Shown: positions 35,068 to 45,071 of the stretch, piece after piece
Layout: each line of letters opens with the position of its first letter
Numbering within the stretch: the stretch's first letter is position 1
Assembly (NCBI GenBank): GCA_020635975.1
Contig: JACJYT010000003.1
Span: 186,001-250,000, forward strand
Source: Chitinophagales bacterium
GTDB taxonomy: Bacteria; Bacteroidota; Bacteroidia; Chitinophagales; UBA8649
DNA length: 64,000 nt
Direction: 5' to 3'
Program-made: the position numbers and the translations under genes
Notes under the pieces: model-generated
Told to the model about the DNA's origin: nothing
The model's input: the letters and a program-made list of their open reading frames with translations, nothing else
Databases searched by the model: none

Positions 35068-36891
35068 TTATTGAGCTGATGCTTTTCCAAAATTTGAGTT
35101 TAACTTAAATTCATTTTCGAAATGACCCGGACGAAGTAAGTAAGGGTTAGCATTATCAAATCTCTTGTGAAAAGCCATTTTGTTTAGTGGTGTAAACATA
35201 AAGATATATGGCGCTTCTTCATGAAGAATTTCTTGGAATTCCATATACATCGCTGTTCTTTTTTCTGGATCTAACTCATATCTAATTTTATCAATCAAAT
35301 CATCTGTATAAGCATTTCCAAATCCTACATAGTTGCTACCACCATTATAAGAATCAGTATGCCAAATTTGTTTGAAATCGTCTAAGTCTGGTCCCATCAT
35401 CCAACTCATAGTGCTCATTTCAAAATCGTGACCTTTAACTTGCTCTAAGAAAACAGTCCACTCTTTAGAAACAATCTCTATTTCCACTCCTAATTTTGCT
35501 AAGTTGTTTTTAAGCATTAAGGCAATGTTTTCGGCAGATTCACTTCCTGCTGGCAGTAAGAACTCTAATTTTAAATCTACCTTTTTACCATCTACCATTT
35601 TCTCTCTAATACCGTTACCGTCGGCATCAATCCAACCTGATTCATCTAGTAAAGCTTTTGCTTTATTCAAATCATATGGGTACAAAGCAATGTTTTTGTT
35701 GTAATATGGTTTATTGGGGTGAACTGGACCTACAGTTCTTTCTGCAAGATCGTAAGAAATTACTTTCTTAATGGTTTCGTAATCTAAAGCCATAGATAAA
35801 GCTTGACGAACCTTTTTGTCGTTTAATTTTGGACTCTTATTGTTTAAGCCGATATAGCTGTAAGAAGGAGCAATTGGCTCATGTAGAGAATAAAGAGCAT
35901 TGAATCCAGCATTTTCTTTTAAATCTACATAATCTTTAGAAGGGATGTAGTGCATAACATCTATACTCTCATCTTTCATTGCAGTAACTGCGGTAGTGTT
36001 ATCTACAATAATTTCATACACAATTTTGTCAGGGTAATTGTCGAAACGAAGTTCTTTACCAACAAAGGCTTCTCCCCACCAATTTTGTTTTTTCTCTAAG
36101 ATTACACGCTGACCAGTAGACCATTCTTTTAATTTATAAGGTCCGCAACCAATAACGAAATCTGGGTTTCTTGAAAATTTCTCACTATTAAACTCTTCCG
36201 CAAACTTGATAATGTTCAAGTCGTCTGATAAACTAGCTAAGTTCGCAGGGTTTGATAATTGATTAACCGTAAAGCCATCCATTAAACCTGCAGCATCATA
36301 AATATGCTTAGGGTATAAGTAGCCAGAACTAACACTTTCCGATAAGATGTATTGATCTTGAGTGTAAATGGTGAATTTTTTAGGATTAGATGGGTCGATT
36401 TTGAAATCGTAAATAAACTCGAAGTAAGGACGAAGACTTTCGCAGTCTACTTTAGGGTTTTTGATAACTTTTAAGGCAAATTCGTAATCTTTACCTGTTA
36501 CCGGTGTTCCGTCGTCCCAAACAGCTTCTTCTCTAATTTCGTAAGAAATAGCTAAACCTTGTTTTTTCTCACCAAAAACATCGGCTTCTATTTGCTCAAT
36601 AGTAGGTCGAGCAACTGCAACAACGTTAGTTAAACCTAAAGTTGCTGGATCCGTTTCCAACAAGTTGTAAAAAACAAAACGCTCAACTAAACTAGCATTT
36701 GCACTTGTCGAAATTATGGGATTAATTTTATCTAAATCAGAACTTAAATGAACATATACGTCGTTAACGCCAGCTTTTTTACTTACAACTGCACTAGTGT
36801 CTGAGCTAGAAGTCCCACCACCACAATTGCTCAATGTCCATGCAAGTGGAATTAAAAATAAAAATTTTCTTATGTTTTTAGTGTTTAACAT
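35068..36891 (-). CDS. Oligopeptide-binding lipoprotein (SBP family 5), copy 1
   Basis: The 607-residue protein has a lipobox (TLSNCGG, Cys23) and the family-5 solute-binding fold: LSSDLDKINPI near the start of the mature domain, AVWDDGTPVTGKDYEFALKV and GCGPYKLKEWSTGQRVILEK, then NNKSPKLNDKKVRQALSMAL. It captures peptides (or a related ligand) and delivers them to the two permeases immediately downstream (12 bp). The substrate cannot be deduced. It is a paralogue of the next gene upstream. Confidence 0.9.
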   Translation of the reverse strand: MLNTKNIRKFLFLIPLAWTLSNCGGGTSSSDTSAVVSKKAGVNDVYVHLSSDLDKINPIISTSANASLVERFVFYNLLETDPATLGLTNVVAVARPTIEQIEADVFGEKKQGLAISYEIREEAVWDDGTPVTGKDYEFALKVIKNPKVDCESLRPYFEFIYDFKIDPSNPKKFTIYTQDQYILSESVSSGYLYPKHIYDAAGLMDGFTVNQLSNPANLASLSDDLNIIKFAEEFNSEKFSRNPDFVIGCGPYKLKEWSTGQRVILEKKQNWWGEAFVGKELRFDNYPDKIVYEIIVDNTTAVTAMKDESIDVMHYIPSKDYVDLKENAGFNALYSLHEPIAPSYSYIGLNNKSPKLNDKKVRQALSMALDYETIKKVISYDLAERTVGPVHPNKPYYNKNIALYPYDLNKAKALLDESGWIDADGNGIREKMVDGKKVDLKLEFLLPAGSESAENIALMLKNNLAKLGVEIEIVSKEWTVFLEQVKGHDFEMSTMSWMMGPDLDDFKQIWHTDSYNGGSNYVGFGNAYTDDLIDKIRYELDPEKRTAMYMEFQEILHEEAPYIFMFTPLNKMAFHKRFDNANPYLLRPGHFENEFKLNSNFGKASAQ

Positions 36892-36987
36892 CTTCTTTGG
36901 TTTATTTTAAAAATAGATGCGCTAAATTACTAAATTTTCCAATAATGCGAAGACTAATTTAGAAAAGCCTAAATAGCTACTTGAAAA

Positions 36988-38796
36988 TTAGTCTTGTGCT
37001 CCTTTGTAAGCTCCAAGAATTAATTCTCTTTCTTCATAACCCGGTCTGGCAAGGTAAGCTTTGGCATTTCCAAAGCGCTTGTTGATGGTTACTAGATTGT
37101 CAGGTGTATAAAGTAGCACATAAGGAACTTCATCATGCACAATGGCTTGTAGTTCTTTAAATAGGGCTTTTCTCTTTTCGGTATCTAATTCTTTCCGTAG
37201 TTCTTCAATCAAGTTGTCGGTATAGGCAGTTCCGAAACCAGGATAGTTACTTCCTCCATTGTAAGCATCTGTATGAAACAATTGCTTCGGATCGTCTAGT
37301 ATGGCTTCTTGTACCCAACCCAATACATACATGTCGAAATCGTGGTTCTTACATTCTTCTAAATATACAGACCATTCTTTCGTCTGAATTTCTAAATCGA
37401 TGCCTACTTTTTTGGCGTTTTCTTTTAAAAAGAGACAAACTTTCTCTCGTACATCATTACCAGAATTGTATTTGATACTTAAATGCAAAGGAGTAAGCTT
37501 CCCACCAATTTCTTTCTCCAACACGCCATCTCCATTCAAATCTGCCCAACCTGCCTCGCTTAAGTACAACTTGGCTTTTTCTAGGTTAAAATCGTAGGGT
37601 AGTAAAGTGTCGTTATAGTGTTCTTTACTAGGATGAACAAAACTGGCAATCGTTTTTGCATAACCATAGTTAAGGATGTCTATTATTTGCGGAACATTAA
37701 CACAATGCGCTATCGCCTTTCTTACCAATTTGTCACTTAAAATTGGATTGCGCATATTGAGACCAATATAGGTGTAAGAAAGAAAATCTGGATGAAACAT
37801 GAAATTCTTACCATTGAAACTTTCGTCTGTGCTTAACTCTTTAAAATCGTAAGGAGAAACTCCGCGCATGAGATCTATTTGCTCGTCTTTGACTGCGGTA
37901 ATCGCAGTAATTTTATCATTGATAATTTCGTAGACTATCTTGTCAGGCGAACACTCAAAGCCAGGTAGATCAGCTAGTTGCTCACCCCACCAATTTTCTT
38001 TTTTCTTTAGAATTATTCTTTGTCCTGTTACCCACGATTCAAAGCTATACGGACCACAACCTACAACAGAACCTGCTTCTCGTTGAAATTTTTCTGCATT
38101 GAAATTTTCTGCGAAGCGAATCAAATCTTTATCTTCTCTTAAGTGCAGCAGTTTATCTTCGTCGCCTAAATCCTTTAAGCTAAATTTTCGCATCAAGGCC
38201 TCTGGATCGTATATATATTCGGGTAAAATATAAAGAACGCCACCGCTAGAAAACTCTGCCGCATAATGAACTTCTTTGGTGTAGAAACTAAACTTTTTAG
38301 GATTCTCTGCATCGATTTCTAGGTGGGATATAAAGTCGATATAAGGTCGCTGATGTTCTGCGTCAACCAAGGGATTTTTGCAAGCTTTATACGTAAATTC
38401 TACATCGTAAGCCGTAACAGGAGAACCATTATCCCAAGTGGCTTCTGGTCTAATTTCATAATCTATTCTCAATTTATAAGGTCCTTCCGTTAATTCTGTG
38501 ATTACAGGTCTTTCTTTAGCTAACCAGGGAATAGGCTCCAATTTTTCTTTGTCAACATCTAGTAAATACATAAAAATGGAATGCTCAATATAAGTGCTTC
38601 CTGCGCCTTGAGAGCAAATTGGATTGAGCTTGTCTGGATCGCTTAATTCGTGCACTATAAGTTCGTTTAGACTGGTCTTGTTGCCAGTGTACGCCAACTC
38701 ATTTAAATTTAAATTGGTTTTTTTTTGTTCTTGTTTGCAAGAAAATAGGATGAGAATAAAAAATAGAGGATAAATTTTATGCATATATAGGAACAT
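36988..38796 (-). CDS. Oligopeptide-binding lipoprotein (SBP family 5), copy 2
   Basis: The 602-residue paralogue of copy 1 shares the same landmarks in order (ELSDPDKLNPI, TWDNGSPVTAYDVEFTYKAC, GCGPYSFESWVTGQRIILKK, NPILSDKLVRKAIAHC). The lipobox is ILFSC. The ATG four codons in (38784) gives a more typical signal peptide than the first one. A 96-bp gap separates it from copy 1, so they may be expressed at different levels. The two binding proteins probably widen the peptide range of one transporter. Confidence 0.9.
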   Translation of the reverse strand: MFLYMHKIYPLFFILILFSCKQEQKKTNLNLNELAYTGNKTSLNELIVHELSDPDKLNPICSQGAGSTYIEHSIFMYLLDVDKEKLEPIPWLAKERPVITELTEGPYKLRIDYEIRPEATWDNGSPVTAYDVEFTYKACKNPLVDAEHQRPYIDFISHLEIDAENPKKFSFYTKEVHYAAEFSSGGVLYILPEYIYDPEALMRKFSLKDLGDEDKLLHLREDKDLIRFAENFNAEKFQREAGSVVGCGPYSFESWVTGQRIILKKKENWWGEQLADLPGFECSPDKIVYEIINDKITAITAVKDEQIDLMRGVSPYDFKELSTDESFNGKNFMFHPDFLSYTYIGLNMRNPILSDKLVRKAIAHCVNVPQIIDILNYGYAKTIASFVHPSKEHYNDTLLPYDFNLEKAKLYLSEAGWADLNGDGVLEKEIGGKLTPLHLSIKYNSGNDVREKVCLFLKENAKKVGIDLEIQTKEWSVYLEECKNHDFDMYVLGWVQEAILDDPKQLFHTDAYNGGSNYPGFGTAYTDNLIEELRKELDTEKRKALFKELQAIVHDEVPYVLLYTPDNLVTINKRFGNAKAYLARPGYEERELILGAYKGAQD

Positions 38797-38862
38797 TTAG
38801 GGGTAAAATTCGCTTATAAAGATAGAGCTAATTCTAGAAAATCTTAAAACAGAAAGAGAGCC

Positions 38863-39753
38863 ATGCAAAAAAGAGTTTTAATAACAGGTGGAACGGGCTT
38901 GTTGGGGTCTAAAATCACGAAAAAATTATTAGAGAATAAGTGCACCGTAGCTTATCTAAGTACTAGGAGGAATTATAGAAAAAAAGGTGTTGATGTCTTC
39001 TACTGGAATCCTGAAGAAGGTGAATTAGATTCTCAAGCCCTAAAAGCAGTTGATGTTATTATACATTTGGCTGGAGCGGGTATAGCCGACAAGCCTTGGA
39101 CGAAAAAACGCAAGCTAGAAATTTTAGAAAGTAGAGTGCAATCCACAAAATTGCTTATCAAAACCTTGAAAGAAAGTGATAATCAAGTGAAGCAGTTGAT
39201 TGGGGCATCTGCCATTGGCTATTACGGAGACTCTTCCAATCTTTTGGATGAGGCTTCTTCAGGAGGCTCAGATTTTTTAGCGGAAGTTTGCAAGCAATGG
39301 GAAGCAGCTTATGCCCTAGAGGAAAAGGAAGTAAGTAAAAGTATTTTTAGAATAGGTATCGTAATGGCAGAGGATGGGGGAGCATTAAAGGAGATGACCA
39401 AGACCTTGCCTTTTTTTGTTGGCATACTAGGGGATGGCGAGCAATATTACTCATGGATACATATAGACGATTTGGCGGCGATGTTTATTCACGCCATCGA
39501 GAAAGAAAATTTTGAAGGCATTTATAATGCAGTGGCCCCTCATCCTGCTAGTCAGAAAACTATAGCCAAAAATCTAGCTCAATTAAACAAAGCCTTGTGC
39601 TTGCCAGCACCGAAGTTCGCTTTAAAACTAGCACTTGGCGAAATGAGTTCTATCTTGTTTTTAAATCAAAATTGCAGTGCTGAAAAGATACTTAAAACAG
39701 GCTTTAAATTTCGCTACCCAGAACTAAAAATTGCCTTAGAAGACCTTAACTAA
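38863..39753 (+). CDS. TIGR01777 family epimerase (YfcH-like)
   Basis: The 296-residue Rossmann protein of the extended SDR type has GGTGLLGSKIT at the N-terminus (NAD(P) binding), IHLAGAGIADKPWTKKRKLE, SAIGYYGDSS (YYGD in place of the YxxxK of typical SDRs), YYSWIHIDDLAAMF and a C-terminal DUF1731-like segment. The substrate of this widespread family is unknown. Its 3' end overlaps the convergent M32 peptidase gene by 8 bp. Confidence 0.9.
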   Translation: MQKRVLITGGTGLLGSKITKKLLENKCTVAYLSTRRNYRKKGVDVFYWNPEEGELDSQALKAVDVIIHLAGAGIADKPWTKKRKLEILESRVQSTKLLIKTLKESDNQVKQLIGASAIGYYGDSSNLLDEASSGGSDFLAEVCKQWEAAYALEEKEVSKSIFRIGIVMAEDGGALKEMTKTLPFFVGILGDGEQYYSWIHIDDLAAMFIHAIEKENFEGIYNAVAPHPASQKTIAKNLAQLNKALCLPAPKFALKLALGEMSSILFLNQNCSAEKILKTGFKFRYPELKIALEDLN

Positions 39754-41242
39754 ATTGGTAAATTTTCTTGTATTTCTCTTCACTATATTTTAAGAAATAG
39801 TCGAAGTTTAGTCCTTCTCCTGTAGCATTTTTACACAGTTCTTCTGAGTTATAAAAGCGACCATGTTGGTGAATATTGCCTCTCAACCAAGATAAAATTT
39901 TAGTAAAATCATTGGCTTGGATATCCTCCTCGAAACTAGGAATATCCTGCTTCATTTTCGCTTCGAATTGCGCTGCATAAAAGCTACCTAAAGAGTAGGT
40001 AGGAAAGTAGCCAAAACCGCCGTGCGACCAATGCACATCTTGAAGTACACCTTCTTTGTCGCTTGGCACATCCACATTTAAATATTCTTTATAGGCGGCG
40101 TTCCAAGCATCTTTTAGTTCTTTAACTTGCAAGCTTCCTTCGAGCATTTTCTTTTCGAGTTCATAGCGAATCATGATGTGAAAATGGTAGCTGAGTTCAT
40201 CTGCGTCGGTTCGAATTAAAGAGGGTTTTACGATGTTAACGGCTTCGTAAAATTTTTGCAAATCAACTTTTGCTAATTGCTGCGGAAAGGTGTTTTTTAA
40301 CTTGTCGAAATTCAACTGCCAAAAAGCAAAGGATCTTCCAATATTGTTTTCATAAAATCGCGATTGACTTTCATGAATTCCGAGAGATACAGCTGAGCCA
40401 CATGGTAAACCGTATTGTTCTGCAGAAAGGCCTTGCTCATAAAGGGCATGTCCTCCTTCATGTATGCAACTCCATAACATATCGTACAGGTTGTTCTCAT
40501 TTACACGAGTAGTTACACGAACGTCTTCTGGACTAAACGATGTAGAGAAAGGATGCTCGGAAATGTCTTGCCTGCCAGCCTCCATATCGTAGCCTAGTTG
40601 CTTTAAAATTTCGATGCCGTAATTCCATTGCGCATCTTTAGCAAAATTTTGATACATAAAGCCATCTTCCACTTGTTTAGAGGATGCAATTTTATCCATC
40701 AAGGGTTTTAGTTTGGAGCTTACTTGAGAAAACAGAATATCTAAATCCGACACTTTGGCACCTTCTTCATAGTCGTTGATTAATGCATTATAGATGTGTT
40801 CTTCATAGCCGTATATTTCTGCTTTTTCTTTTTGAATGCTTAGCATATTTTCTAATTCCGGAACAAATGCCTTAAAATCATTACTTCTTCGAGCTCCTAT
40901 CCAAGCTTGAAAGGCTCTTGAAGTGGCAATGGAAAGCCTTTGTACAAATTCGGTACTGAGTTTCTTTGCTTTCTCATAATCTTTAAGTAACAATTCTACA
41001 TTTCTTTTTTCTATTGAATTAAGATTTTTGTCCTCATTACATCTTTTAAGCAAGTCTTCATATTCTTGAGAGGTAGAAAGCTCATGGGCTAGTCCGCTAA
41101 GGGTTGCCATTTGTTGGGCTCTATAGCGACTACCCTTGCTAGGCATGTAGCATTCTTGGTCCCAACTTAGTAAAGAATTTGCGTAGTGTAGATCAGCAAT
41201 TTTATTGGTAATTTTTAATAGTTTTTCGAAATTGGATTTCAT
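39746..41242 (-). CDS. M32 family metallocarboxypeptidase
   Basis: The 498-residue enzyme removes C-terminal residues from peptides in the cytoplasm. The zinc site HEGGH lies in SCIHEGGHALYEQGL (about residue 254-268), and the third ligand Glu in GIHESQSRFYENNIGRS. The family's DPFLHPF-type substrate loop appears as EHPFSTSF, and LSYHFHIMIRYELEK is also conserved. Length is normal for TaqCP-type enzymes. No signal peptide. Convergent with the epimerase gene; it may help use peptides brought in by the Opp cluster, which is only a neighbourhood inference. Confidence 0.9.
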   Translation of the reverse strand: MKSNFEKLLKITNKIADLHYANSLLSWDQECYMPSKGSRYRAQQMATLSGLAHELSTSQEYEDLLKRCNEDKNLNSIEKRNVELLLKDYEKAKKLSTEFVQRLSIATSRAFQAWIGARRSNDFKAFVPELENMLSIQKEKAEIYGYEEHIYNALINDYEEGAKVSDLDILFSQVSSKLKPLMDKIASSKQVEDGFMYQNFAKDAQWNYGIEILKQLGYDMEAGRQDISEHPFSTSFSPEDVRVTTRVNENNLYDMLWSCIHEGGHALYEQGLSAEQYGLPCGSAVSLGIHESQSRFYENNIGRSFAFWQLNFDKLKNTFPQQLAKVDLQKFYEAVNIVKPSLIRTDADELSYHFHIMIRYELEKKMLEGSLQVKELKDAWNAAYKEYLNVDVPSDKEGVLQDVHWSHGGFGYFPTYSLGSFYAAQFEAKMKQDIPSFEEDIQANDFTKILSWLRGNIHQHGRFYNSEELCKNATGEGLNFDYFLKYSEEKYKKIYQFS

Positions 41243-41326
41243 GTTTTTTTTTATTTTGAATTGCTTAAAATTTCAAGGTAAATTTATACCTTTATATCCT
41301 AAGTACTATGCTAAACCCTAAAAACT

Positions 41327-42385
41327 ATGAAAAAATTCCACCTTAATCTCCTTATATTATTCCTTTTTGGTAGTATAAGCTTATCAAAAGCGCAAGATGT
41401 CCATTTCTCGCAGTATTATACTTTTGCTCAAGCCTTAAACCCTGCTTTAACCGGAAACTTTGATGGCTCGTATCGAGTAGCTTTAATTTATAGAAATCAA
41501 TGGAGTTCTTTCTTAAACAAGAATGCTTTTATGACTCCAGGAGCTGCCATAGATTTACCACTTTTCGAAGGCCAATTAAAAAAGGATAAACTAGGTTTAG
41601 GATTAATGTTCTATAATGATAGAATGGGAGAGGCTAGCTTAGTAACCAATAATGTTGCATTATCGCTTGCTTACCACAAAGGATTGGGGAAAGAGGGGAA
41701 GCATAGAATATCTCTTGGTGGACAAGTAGCTTATGTTCAAAGTAGTTTAGACAGAGAGAGTTATGTTTTCTATGACCAGTTCGATGTTTTTAGTCACAGT
41801 GGCGTTGGCACAAGTGCTGAGTTTGATGCTAGCGATTTTGATCGTGGTTCTTATTTTTATTTCGACTATAATTTCGGCTTGTATTGGAAATCTCAATTTT
41901 CAGACAAGTTTAGAATGCAAGGAGGCTTTAGTACTTTCCACATGAGTCAACCGAATCAATGGTTCATTAAAGAAAACGACGATATTTATTTACACAGAAG
42001 ATACCAAGGCGATTTAGGCTTTGAAGTATTCTTTACAGATAAGTTAGCTTTAGCTCCAGATGTATTGTACCAAAAACAAGGCGAAAATCAAATGATTTTG
42101 GCAGGAGGTTCCTTAGGATATTACTTCAACTCTGGCTTTAGAACAAACTCAAGCTTGCATCTTGGTGCTAGATACAGAGTAAGTCCGGTTAATGGTGATG
42201 CCGTTGTGGTGCTTACTCAAGTGGAATTTAGAAATCTTAGAATTGGAGGTGCTTACGATGTTAACTTATCTAATTTAAAAACTTCATCTAGCTTAAAAGG
42301 CGCATTTGAAATTTCTTTGGTTTATGTTGGAGAAAGTATTAGAAGTTACAAGGCAAACAAAAGTTTACCAGCAAGAAGATTTTAA
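41327..42385 (+). CDS. PorP/SprF family outer-membrane protein (type IX secretion associated)
   Basis: The 352-residue beta-barrel protein has a signal peptide (ISLSKAQ) followed by DVHFSQYYTFAQALNPALTG, the family's start signature. Alternating beta strands continue to an aromatic/basic end. PorP/SprF proteins sit in the outer membrane and help anchor or export particular T9SS substrates and adhesins. The OmpA-type partner follows 27 bp downstream, a gene pair repeated across Bacteroidota. The large adhesin at the left edge is a possible client, by analogy only. Confidence 0.9.
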   Translation: MKKFHLNLLILFLFGSISLSKAQDVHFSQYYTFAQALNPALTGNFDGSYRVALIYRNQWSSFLNKNAFMTPGAAIDLPLFEGQLKKDKLGLGLMFYNDRMGEASLVTNNVALSLAYHKGLGKEGKHRISLGGQVAYVQSSLDRESYVFYDQFDVFSHSGVGTSAEFDASDFDRGSYFYFDYNFGLYWKSQFSDKFRMQGGFSTFHMSQPNQWFIKENDDIYLHRRYQGDLGFEVFFTDKLALAPDVLYQKQGENQMILAGGSLGYYFNSGFRTNSSLHLGARYRVSPVNGDAVVVLTQVEFRNLRIGGAYDVNLSNLKTSSSLKGAFEISLVYVGESIRSYKANKSLPARRF

Positions 42386-42412
42386 TTCTACGATTAACCC
42401 TAAATTCCCTAC

Positions 42413-44731
42413 ATGAAAAAGATTATCCTTGCCTTATTATTTCTTTCGGCATTAAATAGTGCTCTTTTTGCTCAAATAGATAAGGAAAAAGCAATTAAAC
42501 CTAGGCATGAGTTAAAAATAGCAGACTTGCTTTACGCTCAAAGTCATTATTATTCTGCAATAGAATATTATAAGGAAGTGGTTCGTCAGAAACCTGAAAA
42601 TCGATATGCAAAGTATTGGTTGGCAATGTCGTGTTTAAAGGCTTCTGATTATGAGAATGCGCTTCGCTTTTTTAAAGGTTTTGATGAACATGCATTTGGA
42701 CCTAAGGAAAAAATGAAAAGGGTGGAAAAGGAAAATTTGGAAATATATGGTTTAGCAAATTTCTATTATGGTGTTGCTATGAAACACAATGGCATGTACG
42801 ATGAGGCCATTGAGAAGTTTAATAAATTTAAGCAAGTTTATACATTAGAAGACAAGGAAGATTGGTCGAAAAAAGCAGATAACGAAATTGCAGGTGCAGA
42901 ATGGGCTCTAGCTAATCCGAATAACAGAAAAGTTAAAGTGAAGAGTTTGGGAGATTTAGTAAATTCTGCTTACGAAGAAGCTAATCCTATTGCAATAGAT
43001 GATACAACTATCTATTATACTTCTTTGAACGAGAATGATTTGGTTTTTGTAGATAGAAAAAAAGATATGCCAATGTATCATATCTATCAATCGAAGAAGG
43101 TAGATGGAGTTTGGCAAAAAGGGAAAAAGTTGCCAGATACTTTTCAAGATGAAAAATTTGGTACTGGTAATGCCGCTCTTTCTGAAGATGGTAACCGAAT
43201 GTATTTCTGCAAATGCTTTAATAATGAAGTGGATGAAATAATTTGCAATTTGTTTTTATCGGAGAAATCCAAAAATAGATGGTCGGAGCCGGTAAAATTA
43301 AATGAAGAAATCAATAGCCCGAAATATACCACGACGCAACCAACCGTAAGAACTAGTGGCGACGGTATGGAAATCGTTTATTTTGTTAGTGACCGAGAAG
43401 GTGGAGTTGGAGGAATGGATATTTGGTATTTTATTAGAACAGCTCGAGGAGATTTTAAAGGACCACGTTTATTGGGTGGAGGTATTAACACAACAAGCGA
43501 TGAGCTTACTCCTTTTTACGATAATACCGAGAATTTATTCTATTTCAGTAGTAACGGACATCCAAGCATAGGTGGTTTCGATGTTTTTGTTTGTCACGAA
43601 GATGAAGATTTGGGCTGGTCTGATCCTAAAAATGTAGGTAAGCCGATAAACTCTACAGCCGATGATATACACTTTGTTAGAGAAGCAGGAAAGACTAGCG
43701 GTTTTATTGCTTCGAATAGAGAAGGAACTACTTTAATAAAAGGACGATACAAGGGAGATGATCTTTTTTACTTTGAAGATTTTAAGTATGGACTTGAAGG
43801 TTTTGTTTTCAAAAGTGATGAAAATGGAGAAGCACCTCTGGAAGGAGCTATGGTTAGATTGTATACTACCGATCCTGAAGGAAATGATGTTCTTGTAGAA
43901 GAGTTAGCCAATGTTAAAGATTCTTATTTCTTCGATTTAAAGCCAGATAGAGAGTATAAGGTTGAAGTGCTAAAAACAGGATTTAATTCATCATTTGAGT
44001 ATGTTTCTACTATGGATTTACCTTATGAGGATACCTTAAATCAAAATTTAAGGGTGGATAAATCTGCTGTAATGCTGAAGGGAAGTTTGTATGATGATAC
44101 AGATAGCCTCTTAGCTAAAAAATTGGATAATGCTATTATTAGCTTAAGTGAAGTTTTGGATAATGGTAAACTGAGAAACTTATTAACAAGAAAGCTGACT
44201 GGCGAGAATAAAGATTTCTTATTTGATTTAGATTTGAATAAAAAGTATCAATTAGAAGTTGGTAAGGATGGCTACTTTAAGAAAACGGTTGCTTTAAGCA
44301 CTATGGACATCCCAGAAAGTGTTGATACCATATACAAGAACATCATGATGAATGCTATTCAAGTTGGTAAGAGCTACGAATTGGCAAATATTCTTTATGA
44401 TTTTGGAAAAGCTACCTTAAGAGATGAATCTAAATTGGTACTCGATGAGTTAATTACTATTCTTCAGGAGAATCCGAGCATTATAATTGAGCTTTCTGCT
44501 CATACCGATAATATTGGTAGCGATGAAAGTAACCTGAAACTTTCGCAAGCTAGAGCCGAGAGTTGTGTTGCCTATTTGATCTCGAAAGGTATTTCGAAAT
44601 CGAGATTATCGGCCAAAGGTTATGGTGAGGCAGTTCCTATTGCTCCTAACGAAAACGAGGATGGTTCTGATAATGAGGAAGGTCGCCAAAAAAATCGAAG
44701 AACCGAGTTTAAAGTACTTAAAAGTTTTTAA
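42413..44731 (+). CDS. PorE-like OmpA family lipid/peptidoglycan-binding protein with TPR and propeller
   Basis: The 772-residue protein follows the PorE plan. Signal peptide (ALFAQ), tetratricopeptide repeats at about 28-165 (HYYSAIEYYKEVVRQKPENR), WD40/PD40-like propeller at about 180-460 (YFVSDREGGVGGMDIWYF, YFSSNGHPSIGGFDVF), carboxypeptidase-regulatory-like beta domains at about 460-650, and an OmpA C-terminal domain from about 655 (LANILYDFGKATLR, ELSAHTDNIGSDESN, RAESCVAYLISKGI, KNRRTEFKV) that binds peptidoglycan. It is encoded right after a PorP/SprF gene, and the pair likely docks the barrel to the cell wall. A strong terminator follows. Confidence 0.9.
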   Translation: MKKIILALLFLSALNSALFAQIDKEKAIKPRHELKIADLLYAQSHYYSAIEYYKEVVRQKPENRYAKYWLAMSCLKASDYENALRFFKGFDEHAFGPKEKMKRVEKENLEIYGLANFYYGVAMKHNGMYDEAIEKFNKFKQVYTLEDKEDWSKKADNEIAGAEWALANPNNRKVKVKSLGDLVNSAYEEANPIAIDDTTIYYTSLNENDLVFVDRKKDMPMYHIYQSKKVDGVWQKGKKLPDTFQDEKFGTGNAALSEDGNRMYFCKCFNNEVDEIICNLFLSEKSKNRWSEPVKLNEEINSPKYTTTQPTVRTSGDGMEIVYFVSDREGGVGGMDIWYFIRTARGDFKGPRLLGGGINTTSDELTPFYDNTENLFYFSSNGHPSIGGFDVFVCHEDEDLGWSDPKNVGKPINSTADDIHFVREAGKTSGFIASNREGTTLIKGRYKGDDLFYFEDFKYGLEGFVFKSDENGEAPLEGAMVRLYTTDPEGNDVLVEELANVKDSYFFDLKPDREYKVEVLKTGFNSSFEYVSTMDLPYEDTLNQNLRVDKSAVMLKGSLYDDTDSLLAKKLDNAIISLSEVLDNGKLRNLLTRKLTGENKDFLFDLDLNKKYQLEVGKDGYFKKTVALSTMDIPESVDTIYKNIMMNAIQVGKSYELANILYDFGKATLRDESKLVLDELITILQENPSIIIELSAHTDNIGSDESNLKLSQARAESCVAYLISKGISKSRLSAKGYGEAVPIAPNENEDGSDNEEGRQKNRRTEFKVLKSF

Positions 44732-44745
44732 GATTTAAACTTATA

Positions 44746-44785
44746 AACTAAAAGAGGCTTCTCCAAAGAGAAGCCTCTTTTAGTT
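44746..44785. terminator. Bidirectional rho-independent terminator
   Basis: An 18-bp stem (AACTAAAAGAGGCTTCTC, 44746-44763, with its complement at 44768-44785) closes a CAAA loop; A- and T-rich flanks allow termination on both strands. It ends the porP/porE-like operon. The remaining DNA up to 45071 shows no gene. Confidence 0.9.
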
Positions 44786-45071
44786 TAAGCTGAATTATGC
44801 ATTAGAAAATCTATTCTGAATCCATATCACTGTAAATTAGTCACTTCGCTAGTTAATCTTCTTTATGCATAGCGGTGCTATAGCTTTCGAAACTAAGTTC
44901 TTGATTTATTGCGCTTTTTATTCTCATAAGGAAGTTCTAAGGCATAATTCGGGTTTAAGAATAGTTGTAGTACTTAGCTTTACATTTCTCTAAAGCAAAG
45001 TTTGTTATATGCTAATTGCTATTTTTAGTTTTTATAAGGCTCGAAAGAGAATTGGAAATGAGGGTTCTTAA

